A program made the translations under genes and the position numbers. DNA of 64,000 bases from Ceratobasidium sp. AG-K. Its lineage: Eukaryota > Basidiomycota > Agaricomycetes > Cantharellales > Ceratobasidiaceae. The stretch lies in assembly GCA_037039685.1 (NCBI GenBank), contig JAWNGF010000003.1, forward strand, positions 2,790,001 to 2,854,000, read 5' to 3'. This document shows, piece by piece, positions 44,498 to 55,671 of this stretch (positions within the stretch are counted from its first letter, which is position 1; each line of letters starts with the position of its first letter). The notes below the pieces were generated by a model. That model saw only the letters and a program-made list of their open reading frames with translations, was not told where the DNA came from and made no database searches.

Positions 44498-46055
44498 TTA
44501 GAACTCCGGGGTGTCCGCATATAGCATCGCCTGGGCCCAGGCTGGGTACTGATCTCCTGTAAGCTCGGTCTCGGTTATCAGCTGCCGAAGCGCATCGACC
44601 TCCTCGGGTGCTAGCTTGAGCTGCTGCGCATTAAAGTTTTCTTCAATGTACTTTACCCGCTGAGATCTGTCACATACAAGGTTGATCGTGAGTGTGAGCA
44701 AGGATGTTGGTTCAAAGACGCTTACCCTGGGATCGGAATGATATCGTCACCTTGAGCAAGCACAAACGCGAGCGCTACCTGACCAGAAGTGACTTTGTGC
44801 TTCTCTCCAATCTCCTTGAACTTGTTCACCAGAGTCGTAATCTTGGAGAAATTCTCTGCCGAGTATTTGGGCATGGTCTTCCTCATATCATCTTCAGCAA
44901 AGTCTTCAGGCGACGTCTATCGCGAGAGGCGTCAGCATATGAGACGGTGATCGAACCATTTGCCTTACGACTTGTCCTGTGAGGAGACCGCGACTGAGAG
45001 GAGCATATGCAACCACCGCCACACCGAGCTCGCGGGCAGTCTCGAGGAGATGGCCTTTTTGTTCCACGGTCAATTCAAAAGGGGAGTACTAGACATATTC
45101 ACCCGTTAGTTCCAGCTCAACATAAGGAGTAGTGAGCTATTCACCTCGACCTGAATGGCCGCAATTGGGTGGACTTTGTGTGCACGACGCAAGGTTGTTG
45201 GCGATGGCTGCGAGAGCCCAATATACCGAATCTTGCCAGCTCTGAGAAGCCGAGTGAGAAACGAGATATCTAGGGGACGTTTCTACGTACTCGACTAGCT
45301 CCACCAGGGCGTTCATCGTAACTTCAATTGGCACGGTCTTGTCGATGCGATGCACGTAGTATAAATCAATAGTGTCTACGCCTAACTTCTGCAAGGATTG
45401 CTCAATGCATTCTTTGACACTAAGATCGAAGAATTAGCGGAGTTGCGTGTATTGGGACTTGAGCGTTGTACTTACTATGCTGGATCACCACGTCCTCCTT
45501 GCATTGTGAAGCCAAACTGCCGGCGAGGTGTTAGATATACGGCATATATGCGTCGTCTGAACTAACCTTTGTGGCGAGGAAAACCTGTAGCACGCGGGTA
45601 AAGGTTAGAAATACGCGACTCCGTAAGCTCGGCACCAAGGCATACCTGGTTGCGTTTGCCAGTACGCTTGAACCAGTTACCAATCAACTCCTCAGCGTCA
45701 CCCTATTGTGAACATCGTGAGTAAGTTCTCAAATAGGGTATATGTATGGCTCACGTAAACATTGGCAGTGTCCCAGTGAGTGCATCCCATCTCAAAGACT
45801 TTGTCAAGCACCTGTCCCGAGATATTAGTGTGACTTAGCTAAGGTTCGGTTTAGCCGCGTACCTGAAGCCTAGGCTCGTTGTCAGTTGATACCAGTTGTC
45901 CTGGCGCGTATGTACGTCCTCCTAGTCCCTACAAGCGAGGTAAATGACCCATATGATTTTGTGTGGCATCATATCCCTACCATCGTCCCGAATCCAATAG
46001 CGGGAATCGTGTCGTTCCCGATACGGCGAGGGGTGGTGGTTGTGGCGACAGTCAT
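44498..46055 (-). CDS. Aldo/keto reductase
   Basis: The start ATG is at 46055 (MTVATTTTPRRIGND). About ten short introns separate exons that join in frame to a complete TIM-barrel reductase of about 340 residues. The catalytic tetrad is present: Asp and Tyr in DTANVY, Lys in LATKFGF and His in YYVHRID. The C-terminal NADPH-binding loop reads IPGSQRVKYIEENFNA. It resembles fungal pyridoxal-reductase-like and other class-13 type aldo/keto reductases, which reduce small aldehydes or ketones with NADPH. The substrate cannot be told from sequence. All splice sites I followed are GT..AG. Confidence 0.92.
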
Positions 46056-46809
46056 GTTATTGAAGCTAAACGTCGAACGGATGCTGGGGTACTGACATTC
46101 ATACTCAAGTTGAAGGTCTATATATACTTTGGAATCGGTCTGACGATGGTTGGACTTCAACGCTGGGAAGCGTCGGCCTCCACTTGTCCGGTATTTACCT
46201 CCACTTATCCGTTGGCTATTGCCAATTCTCCTCCACCTAACCTCCACTACTATGAGATCCTCGTCCTTGACTCTTGGTCTGCCATTGGCCTGATCGGTAG
46301 AGTAAGCAACCACGAGCGCATCGGGCAGGAATATCCAACTTGATCTATAAATAGCTCGCACATGCATTTTCACTCGGGCTGTAGACCGACCTTCTGCAGT
46401 CATCTACTGCTCTCATCGGGATGGCTCCACCGAGCTAGAGTGATGATGACGAAATGCATCGCCGGAATTATTCAACATTGAAGAAATATTGCGCCTTGCT
46501 CGTATCGTCAAGTGTTTCCTGGGTATATGCAATAACTTATTTATTTGTTGAGATGTAAACCACTCCTTACGGCTTTGCATGCAACGAACGTGGTTGGCTA
46601 CGATGAACGTACCTGCACTCGAATGCTTTTTGTCGCTTTCCAGTATAACAAGGTCACCTACGCAGTATGCGGAAAGCCATTTGATTGCGGGAACTGATCA
46701 CAAGAGACTCACGAGTATGTAAATCCAAGTCACGGCCGGCGGAGCGTTGAGTACGAGATGTGCGCACGGCAGTCTGAGTCTCTACCAAAACCTAGCAAGG
46801 GACCTTAGA
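46056..46809. other. Intergenic region upstream of aldo/keto reductase
   Basis: Nothing coding supported. The first about 100 bases contain a tatatata-like run (near 46120) fitting the reductase promoter on the minus strand. The rest is unremarkable sequence up to the fold-back repeat. Confidence 0.4.
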
Positions 46810-47494
46810 CGGTTCGGTTTATGGCGGTTTTTCCAAGCGCCGAAAAAACATGTCATTTCAGATCAAGGACTAAACCAGACAAACTAACCTCTCGGACGCA
46901 TTTCAGAGGCTACGATCATATAAGTGGTAACGGCGTGATTGTCTTGCTGGGGCGCATTGAATGATACGGGTAGCTAGACAAAATAGATCGATCAGAACCA
47001 GTCGGCTGCTTTCAGAAAAATCGACCATCTGTAGTGACATGGAGCACAATCAGTCTGATGCTATAATACGAGTATCTTAACCACTGTGAAAACAAATAAC
47101 GAGTAAAATAGTGACGATTTGATGAAATTGGAGAGAGATGGACGGGGAGGGGGTTACAATTTGTTCGCTTTCTCATCAATACAGGAATCAATTGCTTTAA
47201 CTCTTATCCCAATGTATTCTAATCAATAATTTACTGTTCTTCCCTCAGTAAGAAGCCGGACATGTATCGCATTGTTTCAAAAAGTGGATATTACTGAAAA
47301 CAGCCGACTTGTTCTAATCGATCTATTTTGTCTAGCTACCTGTATCATTCAATGCGGCCCAGCGAGGCGATCACGCCATTATAACTTATATGATCGTAGC
47401 CTCCGAAATGCGTCCGAGAGGTCAGTTTGTCTGGCTTAGTCCCTGATCTGAAATGACATGTTTTTTCAGCTCTTGGAAAATACTATTACGAACC
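46810..47494. repeat. Fold-back element: 188-bp inverted arms around a 277-bp centre
   Basis: Positions 46828-47015 and 47293-47480 are inverted copies of each other. Short matches extend outward to about 46810 and 47494. Shared landmarks include ctagacaaaatagatcgat, ggctacgatcatataagt and aaaaaacatgtcatttcag. The arms differ at roughly one base in ten, mostly C/T or G/A at CpG. The centre is AT-rich and non-coding. It looks like a MITE-like or fold-back transposon without its own transposase. Confidence 0.85.
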
Positions 47495-47788
47495 GCTGTA
47501 AGCGCGTGGCTGACATAACACATCCTCATTGTTACTAATCCAACACGGCCATCGACCTCGGTAATGAAACACATCAATCAGCGTCGTGTCTCATGAGCTC
47601 GGTTGCGAGCTCCGCCAGAATTTACTCGAAGGCATTGGTCACCCCAAGATTCGTTTATATAGCGCCATGGTCACGGCCAAGGTGCTCCCCGTGGAGGCTT
47701 GAACTCAACTACGACCCCATCGCTCCTTCGAGCGATATTAAACTTCCGCTCGACCAGCTTTTGGACCATCTTCTCTTAGTTCCTTGTC
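47495..47788. promoter_or_regulatory. Presumed promoter region of the thioredoxin-TPR gene
   Basis: This 294-base stretch separates the fold-back element from the ATG at 47789. An upstream ORF starting at 47593 overlaps the start region but is in another frame and lacks features. No defined motif. Confidence 0.3.
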
Positions 47789-49161
47789 ATGAGCATAGTT
47801 CACGTCTCTTCGTTATCGCACCTTTCACAAATCCTTGAAGCTGCCAAGTCGCAGTTAGTGGTATGTGATGTCGGACTGTCCAGCGTTCGTCGTGAGAACT
47901 GACCAGTAGTCAATGCAGGTGATTGACTTTCATGCCACTTGGTAAGTAGTAGCATGGCTTAACCGATCTGAATTGTCTTTGAATGATTCTTCCATAGGTG
48001 TGGGCCTTGCCACCAGATCGCACCACGCTATGAATCTCTGGCCAAGTCACATCCTCAAGTCAAGTTCCTAAAGTGTGACGTTGATGCAGCGCAGGACGTA
48101 GCGAGAGTAGGCATCTATATTCGAACTTACTGAAATTTCCAATCTGACACCCTCCCTTAGCAATATAAAATAACTGCTATGCCCACCTTCTTGTTCATCA
48201 AGAATGGCAAACAGGTTGACATGGTTAGAGGCGCAGATCCTCGGCAAGTAGAAATTTATCACATCCTAAGTCATAATTAACGGCGTACCTGGCACGTCCA
48301 GATCCCTCGAAGTGGGTGTTAAGAAGCACGAATCATTTACTGCCGACGACGCAGCCTTTCTAACCACTCAGACTAAAACCGCTCAATCAATCGCGAGCAA
48401 ACTTCCCCCTAGCTCTGCTGCTGAGCTCGCTGAGCACGATCGGGTTGAAAAGTCGCTCGCTGGGCAAGCCTCACGTGTAGGAAAGGATATAAATTTAGTG
48501 AGGAAGGAAATGGGTGATGGGTGGAAGACAATGGTACGTGGCTTATGGAGCAAGCTACCATGACCTTGATACTTAGAGTTTGTCTGTGGATTCTGTAGGG
48601 GAATAATTTTTTGAAAGATTCGCGTGCGGGGGATGCGGTGCTATGTTATAGCGAAGCGCTGAGGTATGATCCTGGGAACTTGGTCTACAAAAACAACCGT
48701 GCTCAGGCCGCGCTTCAAGACAAGCGGTACGTCAATGCGCATACATTTCACCTGTGTGCTTATTCGCAATGTTAGATGGAATATGGCATTCGAGGACGCT
48801 ATTAGTGTAGTGAGCAAAGAGCCAAGTAACACCAAGGCATGGATCCGGCTCGGCAAAGCTCTGCGAGCATTGGGAAAAGTCGACGAATCTGTCAATGGTA
48901 TGTTTGTTTACGAGTATAAGTATAGTTGACAGGAGTCTAAGTGATTTTGTAGCTTTCATGGCAGCTTCCATCTCCTCCCCTTCATCCGCTGCAACGACTG
49001 AGATCGCAGAGAGTGAGCGGATCAAGGCGAGTGGTGGAGGACAGCCTGTGCCCGAAGGCGGTTCGCTGGACTGGGAGATTGGCGTAAGGAGGACGGAAGT
49101 CCTGGGTTTACAGCTAGAGGAGGATTATTCCAAAGGCAAGGGTGTATTCGCGAAGCTTTGA
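47789..49161 (+). CDS. Thioredoxin domain fused to TPR repeats
   Basis: Eight exons: 47789-47860, 47919-47941, 47998-48106, 48162-48243, 48302-48533, 48599-48726, 48776-48897, 48953-49161. The N-terminal 105 residues are a thioredoxin fold: MSIVHVSSLSHLSQIL, DFHATWCGPCHQIAP with the active-site CGPC, and the cis-Pro in TAMPTFLFIKNGK. Then a linker of about 80 residues and TPR-like helices (GNNFLKDSRAGDAVLCYSEAL, NRAQAALQDKRWNMAFEDAI, WIRLGKALRALGKVDES). The intron after 48243 has a GC donor (gcaagt). The protein probably reduces disulfides of a partner held by the TPR part; no signal peptide, so cytosolic. Confidence 0.88.
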
Positions 49162-49249
49162 GTGGATTGCTCATACACATGGCTCGAATATGCGCTAAGC
49201 TAGTACATAGTTCAAGGTTTATAATAATACAACAAGGCTGCATTTGGAA

Positions 49250-49899
49250 TTATAGCAAGCTCTTGCGAAGGCCATCGCCGCTAACCAGTACACATGGCCC
49301 ACCAAGCACAACCCTGTCTTCCAGTTTGGCCTCAGCAACGTAGGCACGCACCGCGTCGTCTTCTGCACCTGGTTGCAGCCAGAACGCTGGAATGCCCAGA
49401 TCTTTGCCTTCCTTCAAAATAGCAAGCGAGACCTTGAAATATTTACGTCAGCAATTGGAGTTGATAGGGACATAAAACGATGTGTACCTTGGGAGGGGTA
49501 ATGATGCTCACAGACGTCGTAGTTGGAGACTTGAGTTCGGCGAGGGACTTCAAGGTAGCAACCCCCTCGAGCTCCGCTTCTTTCTATTGGCACGATGAAT
49601 CAGCCGGCGCGTACTCAGAAAGTGGATCGAAGTGCCTTACAGGATGCACGGGGGTGACTGGGATTGAACGTGCAAGATACCACTTCAAGACCTGCTGCCG
49701 AGTCAATATCACACCGCCAACGCAGTAGCAGAGCTCTTACTCTAGTACCATACTTGCTCTGATCCTTGGAAGCCCCCACTACGGCAAATTCGGGGGACTT
49801 GAAGAATAACGATTGAGCGGTTGGGGCGGTCATGATCGTTCGTTGTGATGCGGATATAGAACTGGGAACTAGTCGGAGGATCCTATGGGATGTTAGCAT
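49250..49899 (-). CDS. CoA-binding domain (Rossmann-fold) protein
   Basis: Exons join to FKSPEFAVVGASKDQSKYGTR / VLKWYLARSIPVTPVHP / KEAELEGVATLKSLAEL / VSLAILKEGKDLGIPAFWLQPGAEDD / LGGPCVLVSGDGL, the full length of the small YccU-type CoA-binding family. Introns are 45-60 bases with GT..AG. Two starts are possible: 49899 (MLTSHRILRLVPSSISASQ, which looks like a mitochondrial presequence) or 49833 (MTAPTAQS). The first is supported by its basic, Ser-rich composition. Molecular role unknown; the fold binds nucleotides or CoA. Confidence 0.88.
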
Positions 49900-50233
49900 C
49901 AGATTATTGAGCCCGGCTTTTATGCGTTGGGGAAGCGCTATTCCCAAGGAGGGAAGCACAGCGAAGCGTATCGAGTGTGAATCCGGATCTCACGACTGTC
50001 CGACTAGGCTAGCTAGTCGTCGGTTCAACCGAGGTCGATCAACGCCCGGAGTTAAGTGTGATGTGATACCTTGAAGGCGTGCTATCGGCCAAAATTGTCG
50101 CTTGACTGACGCACAGGCAAGTGGTAGTTGACTTTGAGATTTGCTTTGGAGTGTTTGTCTCCTCGGCGCCTACTTGTAATTTGGCTTTCGGTATATCATG
50201 TGACTGTTGCTTTTTTTAATATTTTTTTAAATA
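49900..50233. other. Left flank of the DDE transposon
   Basis: 334 bases between the CoA-binding gene start and the transposon. It ends in a T-rich run followed by the TA target dinucleotide at 50232-50233. No gene. Confidence 0.4.
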
Positions 50234-50557
50234 AAGATGGCGTCAGCGATCTGCCACCACCTAACTTTCAAAAGCTGGCCGTTTTTTGGCACGACAGCCA
50301 GAATCGTGAGAAAAGGCCTGTTTTCTCACCAACGCAAGCGAATTTCGGCAATTTGAGACAACAGAAACGCTCGAAATTGTATGTAGAGCTAGTATATAGT
50401 CTTAAAATTATCTTAAAGGCTCTCGAAATGTCTGCGCACTCAAAATACCCACGGGTACTGAGCTCGACACGTGACGGAAATGTGTTCGATGGCTGCGGAC
50501 CAGTGACGCAGCCGCTTCGGAGCGCATATATTAGCTCATCAAAGGACTCCGGGGTCC
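50234..50557 (+). repeat. Left terminal inverted repeat
   Basis: Starts aagatggcgtcagcgatctg and is an inverted copy of 52902-53225 with a single mismatch. Both arms happen to be open in one frame for their whole length, so they translate as matching 100-residue stretches. With no start of their own and no family, these are not counted as genes. Confidence 0.93.
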
Positions 50558-50588
50558 ATCCGCCTACATATGGTAATTCACCACCAGG

Positions 50589-52819
50589 ATGACTCTCAGC
50601 CGGAAAAGAAAATTCGACTTGGAACGTGCTGCAAGAGCTTCAGCAGGTGTGAGTAGCATGAAAAAAAGACCTTTTAATCAACCTGACACTATGAACACAG
50701 CAAAAATCGAAAAAACAAAGGATAGATGAACAGCCGGAGGTACCTATCTCCCTTTCGACCAGTCCCCCTCAAGAAAACAGTCCAGGCAAGGCCCCGGATG
50801 CCAACGATGACTTGGAGAATTCGTCAGGTATGGCATATATCCAGCATACGTTAGGTTATGCTCACCTATGTTAAAGAGTGTGCCGTCTCAGACAGCGAAC
50901 AAGCACGCACCAGACTCCCCTTGCCACCTAACCAGTCAAACAACCCAGAGACTGGGCCTGACCACAGAGGGGAAAGCTGTGGGCCAGACCAAGCAAGTGC
51001 TTCCAATCGTCCCCCGTTGGCCCGTGAGGCAAGAGCAGCATTGAAGCGGCTCAAAGATGCAACACAGAAACGCCGAAAGGCGGGTGGTATTATCCATACT
51101 CCCCTTGGCCCAGTGACTCGACAGCGATTCAATGCTATAGAGTCATGCCTGCATCATTATATTGGCTCTGGCTCGAAGCAGTTTGTAACTGCTTCCCTTC
51201 ATGCAGCACACGGTCAAGGTCATGGTGCTGTGTATGCAAGATCAGTCCGCAGGTGGATCCGTACTCTCATTGATACTGGGGACTTACCATGGTTCAACCA
51301 CGGGTCATGGAACAAGTCCATACTTGAGGACGAGGATGTCGCAAACGAGATCAAGATGCACCTCCAGCATGTTGGCAAATACGCTCGAGCTGAAAATATT
51401 GTTGAATTTTTTTCAGACCCAGAAACCCGTGCCAACCTAAATATCCCCAAGGCGATTGGTTTACGTACCGCGCAGCGATGGATGTCACGATATGGCGGAT
51501 TCCGTTGGCGTGCAGAGCCAAAGGGCCAGTATTTTGATGGCCACGAAAGGGCCGATGTTGTTGCTTACCGCCAGTCGATTTTTGTCCCATTTTGGCGACA
51601 TCTAGAACGGTCGAGGGTGATTTATAACGATGAAGGTGTACCCAATCCTCACCGACCAATGTCCCTACAGCCAGGAGAGAAACCAATCGTTTTTTGGTTT
51701 CACGATGAGTCGATATTTTTTGCCAATGATCGTCGATTAGTACGATGGGTGCATAACGGCGAACACCCAAAACCATTCAAGAAAGGGGAGGGGAACTCCA
51801 TAATGATTGCCGACTTTGTGTGTGCAGAGTTCGGGTGGTTGCGTGGAGCAAATGGGTAAGTTGTTGAACGGCAGGACACAATTGATGTTAGTACTCACAT
51901 CAGTTTAGGGAGTCGGCCAGGGTCATACTACGGCCAGGAAGGGGCCGGGACGGATACTTTACATGCGATCGAGTGGCCGAACAACTGTCCAACGCCGTTA
52001 GGATTGTCAAAGCAACATTCCCTGGGTACACTCACGTGTTCCTATACGACAACGCACCGTCTCACACAAAGCGACCAAACAATGCGATTTCTGCACGAAA
52101 GATGCCAAAAAATCCAGCCGAAGAGTTCCCTCGATCGTTTTGTAACTCGGAGGGGCAAAATGTGGAGGTCCGCATGGAACCTGGAAGGCTCCCCGATGGC
52201 TCGCACCAGCCATTCTATTTTCCCAATGACCACCCAACTTGGCCGGGATGGTTCAAAGGGATGGCCCAAATTCTTCGAGAGCGTGGACTGGGCTACATTG
52301 CTGATAAACGGGCCCAGTGCCCCGACTTCAAGTGCGAGACAGGACGGGTAGACTGCTGTTGCCGCCGTGCGTTACTGAGCCAGCCCGACTTCGAATCACG
52401 TGATTCCTCCCTTGAAGAGACGGCTCGCCAGCTCGGAAGCATGGTGGTATTCTTGCCCAAATACCACTGTGAGCTGAATCCCATCGAGCAGTGCTGGGGA
52501 TATGCCAAAAAGAGATACCGGGAAATGCCTCACGCCAACAAGCCATCGGTAATGGAGCAATATGTGCTTGATGCAATCGACTCCATCCCGATCGAATCAA
52601 TACGGAAGTAAGTAAATATATCGAATAAGCACTTATCGGGTACTAATACTGTTCAAAAGGTTTGCTGCTCGAGCACAGCGTTTTGTTGATGCCTATGCAA
52701 GTGGCTGCGGCGGGTCTCAAGCAATCAAATGGGCCACAAAGGAGTTTCGGAGCCATCGTCAAAACCCAGCACACATCCCATATGAATGTATTGCACCTGG
52801 ATATGTACACAGAAACTGA
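50589..52819 (+). CDS. Transposase, DDE_3/Tc1-mariner-like, with Cys-rich insertion
   Basis: Exons: 50589-50648, 50701-50827, 50877-51855, 51909-52607, 52660-52819, all in frame. The N-terminus is basic (MTLSRKRKFDLERAARASAG). The DNA-binding part includes ARSVRRWIRTLIDTGDLPWF and LRTAQRWMSRYGG. Catalytic residues: Asp in WFHDESIF, Asp in LYDNAPSH, Glu in CELNPIEQCWGYAKKRYRE. About 140 residues separate the second Asp from the Glu, far more than the usual 34. The insertion holds a cysteine cluster, CPDFKCETGRVDCCC, that could bind zinc. The exon-3 acceptor is a plain aaag. No stop or frameshift, so it may be active. Confidence 0.9.
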
Positions 52820-52901
52820 TACACTAACAAACTAAGTGATACACGACATAGCAAATGTCGATTTTGTATGCTCCGAATGATTACCAGTTATGGTGTGGTG
52901 C

Positions 52902-53225
52902 GGACCCCGAAGTCCTTTGATGAGCTAATATATGCGCTCCGAAGCGGCTGCGTCACTGGTCCGCAGCCATCGAACACATTTCCGTCACGTGTCGAGCTCA
53001 GTACCCGTGGGTATTTTGAGTGCGCAGACATTTCGAGAGCCTTTAAGATAATTTTAAGACTATATACTAGCTCTACATACAATTTCGAGCGTTTCTGTTG
53101 TCTCAAATTGCCGAAATTCGCTTGCGTTGGTGAGAAAACAGGCCTTTTCTCACGATTCTGGCTGTCGTGCCAAAAAACGGCCAGCTTTTGAAAGTTAGGT
53201 GGTGGCAGATCGCTGACGCCATCTT
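52902..53225 (-). repeat. Right terminal inverted repeat
   Basis: Inverted copy of 50234-50557. It ends 83 bases behind the transposase stop codon and abuts the TA at 53226-53227. Confidence 0.93.
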
Positions 53226-53227
53226 TA

Positions 53228-54082
53228 CCTGCGCACATTGCGCCATACTCAATTCTCGTGTTCTTACGCGAGGTCTTTGTGGTGAGGACGTGCTCCCTAA
53301 TGGAAGCATCCGAAGCGTCTATGATTCCTCAAACTTCCTCTTGTGCTCGGATTGATCTCGCACAAAGATATCAGTTCAACGGAGCCTTCCCGGTAAAAGC
53401 TTGGCATATATGACGTCGTTCCTGCAGCTCCTCTTACTGATCCCTTGAAACATGCCTTCTTGAACCACAAAAAAAAACAGATTCTAGCGCTGCCTGCAAC
53501 TTGACTTCAGAAGAATTAACCTTTTTGCCGGAGATTCAGGGGCCGACGTGGCGACGAACGAATGGATTGCTGCGTGCTCGATGAGGTGATTCATTGACTT
53601 AAGCGTCCCTGAGATACTCCAGCAAAGCGTTTTATGTACTCAATCCTCGGAGAAGAACTACCGACGACGGATGCAACATCGGTGATAGTAATGCAAGCGA
53701 GCTCGGAAGAATTTTAATTCGGGCTCTCAATTGAAACGCTGGGTTGTGCATGCGTGGGACATGGTTATAAAGCTCACACGCCATCATATCGGGCCGAGCG
53801 GGCAAGCAAAACTGCCGACCTTCATCCGGAACAAATATTTCAGGGTATACATGATTCACTGAACACTCACATGACTCCTGGAGACTAAGTAGCATCAACT
53901 TCTTTTGTGCAATAGCTAAGAAAACTCTTGGCGCCTTTGAGTAAGATTGTAGGCAGAATACCGCAGAATTGTATCGCTGCATGTGGCCGTCGCTGAAATC
54001 TCGCTTCCTACATGAGAGGTGAGGTATAAAGAGGTTGGCTGTGATGGAGCGAGTCCATAAGCTCAAGCTCGTCTGAAACATA
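53228..54082. other. Intergenic region
   Basis: About 850 bases between the transposon and the LPMO gene. A minus-strand ORF at 53632-54108 has no family, no signal peptide and overlaps the LPMO start, so I do not call it. The last 150 bases should be the LPMO promoter. Confidence 0.4.
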
Positions 54083-55100
54083 ATGTATAAGCTCACTGCA
54101 GTGTCCATTCTACTCGCTCAGGCAGGATTAATCTTTGCTCATGGTGGTGTGACGAGCATTGGTATCGGGGGTACCAAATACCAGGGGTATGTTTACTCAC
54201 CTTCAGCGCGTTTGATGTACTAACCCGATGGACAGATGGCAGCCGTACAACTCGCCTTCCGGTCAAGTCACAGCTGGGAGACCGTACTCCAGCTTTGACC
54301 CAATCTTGAACCCGACAGCTTCTACATTGCACTGCAACAACAATGGCGAGTCGGGACCGAGTCAGCAAACCCTGACGATTAATGGTATGTTGACGTACAG
54401 CTCAAAAGTCGATTGTTTACTACTAGCAATGCTAATGGCCATGTAGCCGGCAGTTCGATTACCGCATATTACACTCAGTGGACACATGCTGAAGGACCTT
54501 ATACTGTGTGAGTGTATGCCAAACCCCCAAGTGATTCGAACTTGTCTTCTTACCCTTGGGCAGATATCTCGCAGCCTGCCCGTCTAGCGGGTGCACTGGC
54601 GTAAGCTCAGCGAGTGTTTCTTGGGTAGGATATCCACTGCCAGGTAGCGTCGCTCTCGCTTACTCTCTTGCAGTTCAAGATTGCCGAACAAGGCCTTATC
54701 AGCGGTACCGTCGGCAAGGGCTCCTGGGCCAATGGTCTGCTTATGAAGAACCTTTCTTGGACGGCTAAGATTCCGTCTAACCTCAAGGCGGGCTACTATC
54801 TAATACGTTGGGAAACGCTCGCATTGCATCAAGCCAACACTCCGCAGTTCTACCCAGAGTGCGCCCAGCTCCAAGTTACGGGTGGAGGGAGTGCCCTGCC
54901 CACAGGCGAGTATCTCACCAAGATACCTGGTGCTTGGAAAGCCTCGGATCCAGGCGTAACCATCGACGTGAGCGCACACCCTACAAAGAAAATCTTGTTG
55001 CGCTAACCTGCTACAATAAATATAGATCTACAGCGCTGCTGCTCAGACGCAGACCTCTTACACCATCCCGGGTCCCCGTATTTACCCAGGATTTACCTGA
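54083..55100 (+). CDS. AA9 lytic polysaccharide monooxygenase (secreted)
   Basis: Six exons: 54083-54186, 54236-54384, 54447-54507, 54564-54624, 54674-54967, 55026-55100. The signal peptide MYKLTAVSILLAQAGLIFA is followed directly by His, which after cleavage becomes the N-terminal copper ligand (HGGVTSIG). The second histidine-brace ligand is in WTHAEGPY. The axial Tyr and the active-site Gln are in HQANTPQFYPECAQLQV. Family members cut crystalline cellulose by copper-dependent oxidation outside the cell, boosting cellulases. There is no carbohydrate-binding module. The enzyme fits a plant-degrading or plant-infecting life style. Confidence 0.95.
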
Positions 55101-55671
55101 GTCTTTTCAGACTGTTTTTCGAAATAGAAGCTGTATGCTTGATGATTAAATACACTTTTGTGAACCATGTTCGAGATTGATATTGCATCGTACAACGGTG
55201 GTAGTAAGGCTTCCAGGCTGATTCGCTGAAACGAGCCAGTCCGATGCTTAAGACAACCCCAACTGGGAATATCCTCATAAACTGGAGTGCACGTTGAGAG
55301 TTATAGCGCTGTTGGTAATAAACCTAAATACGATAGATCCAAGTAATGAATCGAGTGTCGCATGCCGCCCATTTTCGTGGAGCATTGTTGAGGCCTGTTA
55401 CAAGGAAATGAGGCGGGATCTATTTGGGCCATTGCAAATTACCCTAACAAACCATGGAACTAAGCGCTTAGTAAATTTTGAGAAACGCCCCGGTTAGAGC
55501 TTGATCACCACCTTAGCTGCACATACCCGACTCCTGGCAGCGGCATCAGGAAGATACGTGAAATCACTAGCTGTATTTGACTGTATCTGGTGGTCGTTTT
55601 GAGTCGTCGATTTGGTAATAACTGCCTTGGAAATCCGACACGCTCCAACCCAACGCCAAGCAGAACTAAAG
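55101..55671. other. Intergenic spacer
   Basis: 570 bases between LPMO 3' end and NOG1 start. It holds the NOG1 promoter. No gene or repeat recognised. Confidence 0.4.

Larger units (their letters stand above)
50234..53225 (+). mobile_element. DDE transposon with 324-bp terminal inverted repeats, TA target site
   Basis: A 2992-bp element bounded by inverted repeats 50234-50557 and 52902-53225. By reading, the arms differ at one base (C at 50549 against T in the other arm). It is flanked by TA on both sides (50232-50233 and 53226-53227), the target of the Tc1/mariner superfamily. A transposase gene with four introns lies between. The near-identical arms and open gene indicate recent movement. 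It shows none of the CpG decay seen in the other repeats of the window. Confidence 0.93.

Noticed and set aside
49981..50060. Possible tRNA-like T-arm (ggttcaaccg)
   Set aside because: No acceptor, D or anticodon stem could be built around it.
50128..50592. Matching 100-residue open frames in the two transposon TIRs (also 52888-53238)
   Set aside because: Identity follows from the inverted repeat itself; no ATG-driven gene, no domain.
53632..54108. Minus-strand ORF of 158 codons upstream of the LPMO gene
   Set aside because: No motif, overlaps the LPMO start codon, no splice or start support.
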